A stretch of 64,000 nucleotides of DNA, taken from Clostridiales bacterium Firm_11 (GTDB lineage: Bacteria > Bacillota > Clostridia > Christensenellales > Aristaeellaceae). The translations under genes and the position numbers were made by a program. The notes under the pieces were generated by a model, which worked only from the letters and a program-made list of their open reading frames with translations, did not search any database and was not told the origin of the DNA. Numbering within the stretch: position 1 is the stretch's first letter; each line of letters opens with the position of its first letter. Shown piece by piece: positions 18,701-24,957 of the stretch. The stretch covers positions 98,858 to 162,857 of the forward strand of contig LVAQ01000023.1 in assembly GCA_001604105.1 (NCBI GenBank). Reading direction: 5' to 3'.

Positions 18701-18875
18701 CCAGCCCCAATTCCTTCAGCATTTCGATGGCGGCATCACGCACCTTGCCACACGCGGCGGATACGCAACCGGCGCCCGCGCAAACCAACAGCTGGTGGTG
18801 ATACTTCCCTTGCGCTTCCTGATAGGCCAGTTTAATCCGCGAAAGATCATCGATCGTATGCATCATCGTGCTCAT
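15774..18875 (-). CDS. hydB: HydB: NuoF-like diaphorase fused to GltD/NfnB-type FAD-NAD(P)H module
   Basis: A 1033-residue electron-input subunit. N-terminal thioredoxin-like [2Fe-2S] domain (CAGAGC...CIGIC), then NuoF: GRGGAGFPTG (about 184-193) for NADH, the NADEGDPGAF and GEETALMASIQG blocks for FMN, SLBB, and the [4Fe-4S] motif ESCGKCVAC (about 471-479) with a distal Cys in CELGKT. From about 555 the usual C-terminal 2[4Fe-4S] domain is replaced by a glutamate-synthase beta-like module: CENTCPANVNIPGY and CGRICTRPCENKC (two clusters), FAD site GAGASGLTCAYYL (about 655-667) and a second dinucleotide site GGGNTAID (about 790-797). Start: ATG 18875 after AAGGGG, with GTG 18884 possible. It overlaps the hydC ribosomal stop region and hydA, indicating translational coupling. 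Confidence 0.93.
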   Translation of the reverse strand: MSTMMHTIDDLSRIKLAYQEAQGKYHHQLLVCAGAGCVSAACGKVRDAAIEMLKELGLDEQVGVIETGCIGICAVGPVMIVLPERTFYVKLDAQNVRKILKAHLVEHRIREEFTFYSEAHKKHIPCIDDIDFFKEQVKIALRNCGSIAHGSIDAYIARDGYMAIANAITQSTPEAVIKTVKDSGLRGRGGAGFPTGIKWEAGNKANSDEKYMVCNADEGDPGAFMDRSIIEGDPHAVLEGIMLGGYAIGAKLGYVYIRAEYPLAISRLTDAIAQARAYGMLGENILGSGFSFDIEIRIGAGAFVCGEETALMASIQGNRGEPVQKPPYPFQKGLFGKPTIINNVETLVAIPQIVLQGAEWYTQYGTASSKGTKVFALAGDIVNAGIVEVPIGMPLGEILFRIGGGIPNKKQFKAAQIGGPSGGCVTKENLNTPTDYQSIAKLGAIMGSGGLIAMDEDTCMVDTARYFMDFIQEESCGKCVACRIGTKRMLTILERITRGEGRQGDIELLEELGEVIQQTAMCELGKTAPNPVLSTIKYFREEYEEHIQQKYCRAGVCSDLFISPCENTCPANVNIPGYLSLVAAGRFLDAYDLICQENPFPSVCGRICTRPCENKCRRGTVDESIAICSLKRYVADYAYKNQKQYEQDIIFPKNGKSVAVIGAGASGLTCAYYLSRIGYEVDVYESEPVAGGVLAYGIPEYRLPADVLEREIDHLRRSGFSIHLNTMVGRDVSFERLRRDANAVYVATGTQLPQRMNIPGEDLQGVLPGIAFLKNVKLYHSVDLTGKKVAVIGGGNTAIDSARSAIRLGAAKVMLLYRRTRDAMPAYDIEIEEALEEGMELMELVTPVRIIPNASGHVAQIECLRRRMSNFDNTGRRNTSHIEGSNFLIDVDVVIPAVSQYADLPFIQKTDIGVTPWGTFITDPQTLMTTMEGVFAGGDIARGPDEVIRAIADGKHAAVSIDLYCGGSGKLNKGRTMDIPVSVDEDEVLLHNRFPQECLPVDTRIKNFDEVLLGYHKLNAIAESMRCLHCDRR

Positions 18876-18880
18876 CTCTC

Positions 18881-19381
18881 TCACCCCTTATTCAGGTTGG
18901 CCAGCAGCGCGTCAATTTTGCTGGGCGACATCTGACGATAGACCACATCATCAATCATCAGCGCAGGCGCGAGCCCGCAGGCGCCAATGCAGCGCGCGAT
19001 CTCAAAGGTATACTTACGATCAGCCGTGGTACCGCCTACCTGCACCCCAAGTTTTTGGATCAAATGATCAATAATCTTCTTGCCGCCGCGCACATAACAG
19101 GCCGTGCCCAGACAAACGCGTATGGTATGCTCTCCTCTGGGGTGAACCGAAAAAAATGAGTAGAACGTTACCACGCCGGACACTTCTGAGAGCGGCATCT
19201 CGAGTTTATCCGCAATATACTGCTGCAATTCCAGCGGCAAATAGCCATACAAACCCTGCGCGGTATGCAGCACTTGAATGAGGCAGCCTTGTTTGCCTTT
19301 GAAGTAAAGGTCGATCAAATTCCCGATTTCATGGAAATCCGTTTGTTTGAGTTCGCAAACAGCCGTGTGTCTTTCCGACAT
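18881..19381 (-). CDS. hydC: HydC: NuoE-like [2Fe-2S] subunit
   Basis: A 166-residue thioredoxin-like [2Fe-2S] ferredoxin subunit (NuoE/complex I 24 kDa family) that sits next to HydB in trimeric hydrogenases. An N-terminal helical bundle (LIQVLHTAQGLYGYLP) precedes the cluster domain; the ligands are C-x4-C in CLGTAC and C-x3-C in CIGAC. Length is typical. ATG 19381 with AAGGAG nine bases before it is preferred over ATG 19402. It is the first gene of the hydCBA operon; the promoter lies about 590 bases upstream. Confidence 0.95.
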   Translation of the reverse strand: MSERHTAVCELKQTDFHEIGNLIDLYFKGKQGCLIQVLHTAQGLYGYLPLELQQYIADKLEMPLSEVSGVVTFYSFFSVHPRGEHTIRVCLGTACYVRGGKKIIDHLIQKLGVQVGGTTADRKYTFEIARCIGACGLAPALMIDDVVYRQMSPSKIDALLANLNKG

Positions 19382-19491
19382 GATCGTTCTCTCCTTACCC
19401 ATTTTCTCCTACGGAACATAGGCCTGCCAGCACGCCGTAATTTCCACGGTTTGCTTGCCATGCGCTCGCAAACCTATGGCGGAAATATACA

Positions 19492-19617
19492 CAAGCCTGG
19501 AGCGGCGATGAACAGGAAGCTATACGACTACCAATGCGGCGGGCTGTCGATGGCCATAAGTCAAGCCGCAGGGGTAGCGGCGCCATTTCAAGGCTTTGCA
19601 AGCCCGGAGCGGCGATG
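19492..19617. repeat. Pair of 19-base direct repeats in the hydCBA leader
   Basis: CAAGCCTGGAGCGGCGATG at 19492-19510 and CAAGCCCGGAGCGGCGATG at 19599-19617 differ at one base and lie 107 bases apart. The second copy sits in the loop of the CTTTGCA/TGCAAAG inverted repeat. Confidence 0.75.
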
Positions 19618-19953
19618 CGCTGCAAAGGCAGTCGTGAAGGGCTTTTGTTCAGCGATGATCCTGGTGTCATACCTTTTCCGTTTGGGTACGCGATACATTC
19701 GGCGGCCTGTCTCATCCTTTGATGGATCCGCTTTCTTCTTTGCCGTTCACAAGCATCAAGTGTATATTTGCCAACACAAAACACACGTCTTAGCACTGGG
19801 TATACGGCGTAAGCATGGATGCGGGAATGCACTTTTTCATCAAAGGATGGGTCGATAACCAGTCACGAAGCGCTACTCTCGTACAGTGCCCCAGCGGGGT
19901 GTCGTGCAGAAGTACATGCTATGTGTCGGTCATGCGGTTCATGTGGGTACGTC

Positions 19954-19970
19954 CAACGATTCCATTGTTG
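19954..19970. promoter_or_regulatory. Candidate operator at the hydCBA transcription start
   Basis: Near-perfect inverted repeat CAACGAT-TCC-ATTGTTG (one mismatch) spanning the predicted start point, a common repressor position. The regulator is not identifiable from the window. Confidence 0.35.
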
Positions 19971-19975
19971 TTCCT

Positions 19976-20004
19976 ATTGTATAAGCAATCCATGAGATTG
20001 TCAA
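19976..20004 (-). promoter_or_regulatory. Consensus sigma-A promoter of hydCBA
   Basis: Minus strand TTGACA (20004-19999), exactly 17 bases and TACAAT (19981-19976). A run of seven T lies upstream of the -35. Eleven of twelve hexamer positions match the consensus. Confidence 0.8.
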
Positions 20005-20164
20005 CAAAAAAACTACTTGCTCAATCCTGTTGCGATGCATTTTCTCTGTCCATGATGCCGTGACATTAAAAGCCGCCACGCCATGCCATGCATTGCGTTT
20101 TCGGAATCACTTCATGCATCCTGCCTGTTGCTATCAGCCTGATGCCTGATTGCCTTGCTCTCAT

Positions 20165-20202
20165 GAAAAAAGCACCCGGCTCATTGGCATACCCGGCGTG
20201 CT
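20165..20202 (-). terminator. Terminator after the CHAP-domain gene
   Basis: Minus-strand stem AGCAC-(G)-CCGG / CCGG-GTGCT (20202-20171, one bulged base) followed by six T (20170-20165). Confidence 0.85.
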
Positions 20203-20265
20203 TCTCAGCAGTTCTATTGAAAACCAAACTGACTTGCGGAGGTATGCGTGCATCGCTTTCCTTCA

Positions 20266-21201
20266 TCAATCTTCGCTGTAGTCATAATACGGGCGGCCAA
20301 AGGCGATGACCCAATCCGCATACGTCCCGCCTTCCATCTCATCCATACTCTGATTGAGCACAACGCCAAAAAGGTTGCCTTTCCTACGGATGTTACCATG
20401 AACGAAGGTAAAATTATCATCCTGCACACTGGTCACAATGCCTACATGGCTGGCATTGCCGTGCCAATGTTCCAGATAGCCCGCATGCGCTTTCAACTGC
20501 GCCTTTTGCTTTGAACCCCAGATGAAGAAAACCAAATCCCCGGGCATTGGCGTCTCCTGCGGCGGTATCACGGCAGCGCGAAAGCGCGCCAGATGGTTTC
20601 CCCTACAGGTTTTGCACGCAATCTGCCCTTCCTGCTCAGCATAGATATCTACGCCTGCAAATATCGCCTGTAACCCGGCGCCATAGGGAATGTGTACCTG
20701 TTTTGCGCACCAGCCGATGAACGCCGCGCACCAGTCATCACCCTCCGACAGGCTTGTGCCTTCCACATATTTCGCCGCATCGGTGGAGCCCACACAGCTC
20801 AACGCCTTTTCGACCATCCATTGCGCACGTTCCGCCGCGTCAATCGGAAAGACCGTGATCGTGATGGAAGATGTCCACTGCCGCGCATTGCCATCAACCA
20901 TCGCAATGGCCATAATGGTATGCTCGCCGGATGCCTGCGGTGTGTACGTTAGGTAGTTGGTCTTTTTCCGCTCCATGGGTAGCACAACCACACCATCTGG
21001 CGCATGTACTTCCACCCATGCGGTGTCAAAGCCTGTGGCGGCAACCCCGATCTGGAATGCCTGCCCAACCAGTTGCCCCCGCTCCTTGGGCGGGCCTGTA
21101 AGGCGAATCTTTGGCGTTTTTGCCAGCGCCAGGGCGGGTATGGCAAACACGCCTGCCATCAGCAGGATTCCGCCAACCAACACCCGTTTCCAGAAAGCCA
21201 T
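20266..21201 (-). CDS. Secreted CHAP-domain peptidoglycan hydrolase
   Basis: A 311-residue exported protein: signal peptide (1 to about 28, ending ALALA), an Ig/beta-sandwich-like N-terminal domain (about 30-115), then a CHAP amidase/endopeptidase domain. The catalytic Cys is in DDWCAAFIGW (near 157), the His in NASHVGIV (near 250), and a polar residue in the HGN block follows. Four Cys residues (C-x2-C in ACKTC among them) are notable. It probably cleaves peptide crosslinks of the cell wall, in growth or daughter-cell separation. GGAGG precedes the ATG. It lies alone between the hyd leader and the glycosyltransferases and has its own terminator. Confidence 0.87.
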   Translation of the reverse strand: MAFWKRVLVGGILLMAGVFAIPALALAKTPKIRLTGPPKERGQLVGQAFQIGVAATGFDTAWVEVHAPDGVVVLPMERKKTNYLTYTPQASGEHTIMAIAMVDGNARQWTSSITITVFPIDAAERAQWMVEKALSCVGSTDAAKYVEGTSLSEGDDWCAAFIGWCAKQVHIPYGAGLQAIFAGVDIYAEQEGQIACKTCRGNHLARFRAAVIPPQETPMPGDLVFFIWGSKQKAQLKAHAGYLEHWHGNASHVGIVTSVQDDNFTFVHGNIRRKGNLFGVVLNQSMDEMEGGTYADWVIAFGRPYYDYSED

Positions 21202-21357
21202 GGTTTCCTCCCTGCACGGTAACGCGCCTGTTCCAAACTGCCTTTGGCCTCAGGACACCCCTTGTTCCTGATTACCCATCATCGCGGTGTGCCTATGCAA
21301 GCCATTCGACGGGCTCGCATTGTGCATCCAAGCATGGGTTTCCCCGCAGCCCGTTCG

Positions 21358-22980
21358 TCACGCCGCGTCACGTTCATACATGATACCAACTGTATTGCCA
21401 TAGCTTTGGACTGTAAAGAGCACATGATAGCCCTGCGGCGGTTCTTCTGCCCAGTATATGTGGGCATAGGTGGAATTGTAGTACAGGTAAGGCTCCTCCT
21501 TGCCCGCCGTAACCACCAGTTTGTCGTTGACCTCATCCGGCAGTTTCAACGCCGCAATGGTGATATCATTGAAGTAACAGCCGACGCGTAATTCCCCGGG
21601 GGTATCTTTGCGCAGATCATAAAGCCGTTGGAAAGCGCCCGATCCGCTCACATTCCAATAGTCCAAATCCATCACATGCCTTGCGTCCCTTGGCTGCAAA
21701 ACATTGAAGTAGGTATACTGGTAGGGGTGGTTTGTGATGAGCCCCACACCTGTGAAGGCAAAACAGGCCAGCAGTATCCCCGCAAACACCAGGCGCCTGC
21801 CTTTTGAGCCGCTCACCTTGTTCCACAGCCAATGAAGCCCATAGCCCGCCAGAATGACAATGCCCGCATAAACAAAGTAGAAATGACGCCAGCCGTTGTA
21901 GAGAATTGGCTTGGACACCATCGCATAGCCAAGGGGGATCGTCCAGGATAAGGTAATCGCCATCAGCAGCAACGCGCTTTGCTGTCGCAGGCATTTCGCA
22001 CTGCCCCGCAGCCAGCTGCCCAATACTACCAGCTGACCCAGCGCTGCCAGCAATACGGTGTACAGCGGGATGGTCACCAGCATTTGATAGGGCAGGTAAT
22101 ACCAGGGCAAAGGCGTTTCGCCGCCGACATCGTAAAACTGTGCCCCGCGAAACATCACCACACCCCCAAAGCGGGAAAAGCGGGATGCGTTCACAAACAA
22201 ATATTGCAAAAACTCCCATGGATTATCCCACGCTGCGGGTGTGAGCAGCAGGTAGCCAAGCACAAAACTTGCCACCGTTGTGACCGCCACCCAGACCATT
22301 CTGGAAGACCATCCCTTGTTTGCCGTCAGCGATACCATCAGCGCAAGGCCAACCAGCCCCCAGGGCAGTATGCCAATAATCTTGGTATTGGCGGCGGCAG
22401 CGGCAGCCAGCGAGAACAACACCCCGCGCAGGAAACCCGGACGTTGCATCAGCCTTGCCCCCATCCAAAGGGTGAGCAGGACGAGACTGAGCAGAACGAC
22501 ATCTTTATTATTGTAATGCCCTTCCGCAAAAAAGCGGGGGGATAGATATAAAAGCAGCACACCGGACAGCGCAAAGGGACGGGTTATCATTAGCGCGCGA
22601 AGCACGCCATACAGTGATACGCAGCCAACCATAAACCATAGCCACGTTAGCACGCTCCACGCAAACGAGAACTGCCGCGCGTCCTGATCGATCATCGGCA
22701 ATAACGGCGCGAGGGGGTAGTACGCGCAGATGCCATGATCTCGCTCGATATTGATGGATATGCGGGTTGCGCCGAGGTTTGCATAGAAATTGCTCTCCGG
22801 TTCCTGTTGCAGCCGGAGCGCGTATTCCTTGATGTTTGCGCGCAGGATTGCCATCTCAACATACTCATCAAAAGGCGCGCCATATCCACGAATGCTCAAT
22901 AACCCGATCAAGGCCAGCAGCAGAAAAAATAGGGCAACCCCTTGTTTGGGCCGGATTACCTTGGCAACGTTTACAAGCAT
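21358..22980 (-). CDS. Multi-membrane glycosyltransferase, GT39/PMT-like
   Basis: A 540-residue protein with about eleven hydrophobic segments. The first extracytoplasmic loop carries PFDEYVE, matching the acidic D-E motif of the GT-C fold (PMT_2/ArnT superfamily). YNNKD in the middle and NDI/W-rich C-terminal loop fit the same group. Such enzymes transfer sugars from polyprenyl-phosphate donors outside the membrane; donor and acceptor are unknown. ATG 22980 is preceded by AAGGGA about ten bases away. It follows another gene of similar type at 23059-24582 by about 80 bases, so the two probably form one operon. Confidence 0.8.
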   Translation of the reverse strand: MLVNVAKVIRPKQGVALFFLLLALIGLLSIRGYGAPFDEYVEMAILRANIKEYALRLQQEPESNFYANLGATRISINIERDHGICAYYPLAPLLPMIDQDARQFSFAWSVLTWLWFMVGCVSLYGVLRALMITRPFALSGVLLLYLSPRFFAEGHYNNKDVVLLSLVLLTLWMGARLMQRPGFLRGVLFSLAAAAAANTKIIGILPWGLVGLALMVSLTANKGWSSRMVWVAVTTVASFVLGYLLLTPAAWDNPWEFLQYLFVNASRFSRFGGVVMFRGAQFYDVGGETPLPWYYLPYQMLVTIPLYTVLLAALGQLVVLGSWLRGSAKCLRQQSALLLMAITLSWTIPLGYAMVSKPILYNGWRHFYFVYAGIVILAGYGLHWLWNKVSGSKGRRLVFAGILLACFAFTGVGLITNHPYQYTYFNVLQPRDARHVMDLDYWNVSGSGAFQRLYDLRKDTPGELRVGCYFNDITIAALKLPDEVNDKLVVTAGKEEPYLYYNSTYAHIYWAEEPPQGYHVLFTVQSYGNTVGIMYERDAA

Positions 22981-23058
22981 GCGGCATTATCCCTTCGTTG
23001 TGTTCTATCGCAACCGGCGTAAGCTGATCCCAATGATCACCATTGGTTCATACACGCT

Positions 23059-24582
23059 TCAACGCGTTTTGCGTGACAAACGCAAAACAGGCAAACGCGA
23101 GAGCCCCAGCCCTGCTAAAACCAGGAAGAACGGGGCATACAGGAACAGATAGCGCGGCCATACCTCAAAGAGCAGCAGGTATGCCGCCACACCAAGAAGC
23201 GTAAGCCCCATCAGCGCCGTGCTGCCGTTGCCGCGCGCTCCTGAAAAGAACGCCAGCAGGCACAGTAGCAGCACGCCAATCCAGATTCCCTGCTCCACGG
23301 TTACCAGCCACGGGTGCAAATCGCCCTTTTCATAGAACAGTCGGCGGAGCAGTATGCTTATCGCATCCTGTCGTACTGGTATTTCCAGCTGTAAAAAGCT
23401 GTGATTGGCGGCAAACATACCATCTGAAAACGCCTTGTAGGTTTTAACCGCAAAGAATGCAGCATGTTCGCCAAGGGTACGGCTGCTCAGCCTCTCCCAT
23501 GCGCGCGCAATATTGGCCTGCCTTCGCGTGGCAAGATCAGGGAATGATATGGAATACGCCAGATCGTCCGGAGAATGGCCGCCATACGTCTGCGCGTTCA
23601 TGCCAAGCATCAAGTAATGGGTTTCGCTCAGTTGTTCCTGCGGCTGCGAAGAGCCTGCCAGATATGCCGTGGTCTGATTTTTCCACAGCGTGCCCGGCAC
23701 CGCGCCCAGTATCATCACAAGTACAACCAGCAATCCTTTTCGCGCAACCGCCCATGTCCATGGCCGTCTGAAAAGGTATCGCAAGCCGGTAACGATGCCT
23801 AGCGCAATCAGGAAAATCAACGCGGTTGGCTTAAGGGAAGCACCAAACACGCTCACAAGACTAATCAAAAACCACTTCGGCAGTAGCCGCATGCGCGAGA
23901 GGTAGATATACAGCGCCAAAACTGGAAACAACAGCGAAAAGATATCGGTATAGGGCACGGTAATGAGCATGGAAAAGGCGATCCACACTGTGCCCATCAA
24001 CAGCGTTCCCCAGCAGGCCAGCCTGCTGGGCGTCAGTTTCCTCACACACAGCACGCAAAGCAATAACGATAGATTTGCCGCCACAGCGCCGCTATAGGGC
24101 AATATGGCATAGGGTACGGCCAGCCCCGCCCGCAGCGCAAGCCAAAACGGCGCGGCCAGCAGCACCGTCAGCGGCGCGTTGTTGGGGCATAGCCGAAAGT
24201 ACGATCCATCCACCGCAATGCCTTGCGCGATCAGTTGCGCGTTTTGGTACACATTTACCACATCAAACCCGGGGTAGTACCAGACGCTGCGCACAAAAAG
24301 CAACTGTAAAAGCAACAAGGCCGGGAAATACAACGCGAGTAACAACGTTCCACGATTGCTGGCAGGCCATGTTACACGCCCGCGGATCAATGCCACCGCT
24401 GCCAGAACCGCCAGCATCACCACTACTAACGCCCAGTTTGGCAGCAGATAGGGTTGCCGGTAGAACTGCGAAAGCGCCTCCTGCGCAAAAATCAACAGGA
24501 GCAATACCCCAAGGAAGAACAGACCCGCCATGATCGATAAGACCGCATAAAGCTTCTTCCCGGGTTTGAATGCCGTCATCAT
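23059..24582 (-). CDS. Multi-membrane glycosyltransferase-like protein
   Basis: A 507-residue protein with about twelve membrane segments. A long first loop contains WYYPGFDVVNVYQNA, an acidic motif in the position expected for GT-C enzymes, and the last third ends with FEVWPRYLFLYAPFF, frequent in Firmicute 'conserved integral membrane' mannosyl/glucosyltransferases. Specificity is unknown. ATG 24582 is eight bases after AAGGAG; the longer open frame starting at 24606 would cover that site. Likely first gene of a two-gene operon with the GT39-like gene downstream. Confidence 0.75.
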   Translation of the reverse strand: MMTAFKPGKKLYAVLSIMAGLFFLGVLLLLIFAQEALSQFYRQPYLLPNWALVVVMLAVLAAVALIRGRVTWPASNRGTLLLALYFPALLLLQLLFVRSVWYYPGFDVVNVYQNAQLIAQGIAVDGSYFRLCPNNAPLTVLLAAPFWLALRAGLAVPYAILPYSGAVAANLSLLLCVLCVRKLTPSRLACWGTLLMGTVWIAFSMLITVPYTDIFSLLFPVLALYIYLSRMRLLPKWFLISLVSVFGASLKPTALIFLIALGIVTGLRYLFRRPWTWAVARKGLLVVLVMILGAVPGTLWKNQTTAYLAGSSQPQEQLSETHYLMLGMNAQTYGGHSPDDLAYSISFPDLATRRQANIARAWERLSSRTLGEHAAFFAVKTYKAFSDGMFAANHSFLQLEIPVRQDAISILLRRLFYEKGDLHPWLVTVEQGIWIGVLLLCLLAFFSGARGNGSTALMGLTLLGVAAYLLLFEVWPRYLFLYAPFFLVLAGLGLSRLPVLRLSRKTR

Positions 24583-24957
24583 GATGGATGCTCCTTTGCG
24601 GTTCATTCATAGACACATGACCAAACTAATGCTGATTGTAACACCAATCCTATCCAAACGTCAATTTCTGTTCGCTGTTTGGGTTCGCCACACGCGCAGT
24701 GACACATCTGCGCCGTTCCCTACAGAGACTCGGCGAAGCTTTGATCGTTGGCAGCGCTCCTGCATAAGCAGCATCTGGCGAAAGCCGATTCCTTGCCTAT
24801 TGCATTTCCCTATCTTCATGCTATGATATAGGTAGCTGTCCACTTCCCCTGTTCGTGATGCCAAGCGTACCACCTGCCGGAGCGAATGTGGACATTTTCT
24901 GATGGCGCAGTGCAAACAGCGCCGCCCGTTTGATAATACACACAAAGGAGAAACCGC
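24583..24957. other. Divergent intergenic region
   Basis: About 375 bases between the glycosyltransferase (leftward) and the acyl-CoA synthetase (rightward). Apart from the rightward promoter at 24800-24827 nothing else was recognised. Confidence 0.5.
24800..24827 (+). promoter_or_regulatory. Candidate promoter of the acyl-CoA synthetase gene
   Basis: TTGCAT (24800-24805), 16-base spacer, TATGAT (24822-24827). The leader would be about 120 bases. Confidence 0.5.

Larger units (their letters stand above)
19382..19970 (-). other. Long structured leader of hydCBA
   Basis: About 590 bases between the predicted transcription start and hydC without a convincing gene. The 145-codon open frame at 19395-19832 has no ribosome-binding site or recognisable motifs. 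The leader holds inverted repeats: GGTTTGC/GCAAACC (19448-19454 with 19468-19474) and CTTTGCA/TGCAAAG (19594-19600 with 19621-19627). It also has two 19-base direct repeats. No known riboswitch consensus was recognised by eye. Confidence 0.5.

Noticed and set aside
19395..19832. 145-codon open frame on the minus strand before hydC
   Set aside because: No ribosome-binding site, no recognisable motif, and it covers the direct repeats and hairpins.
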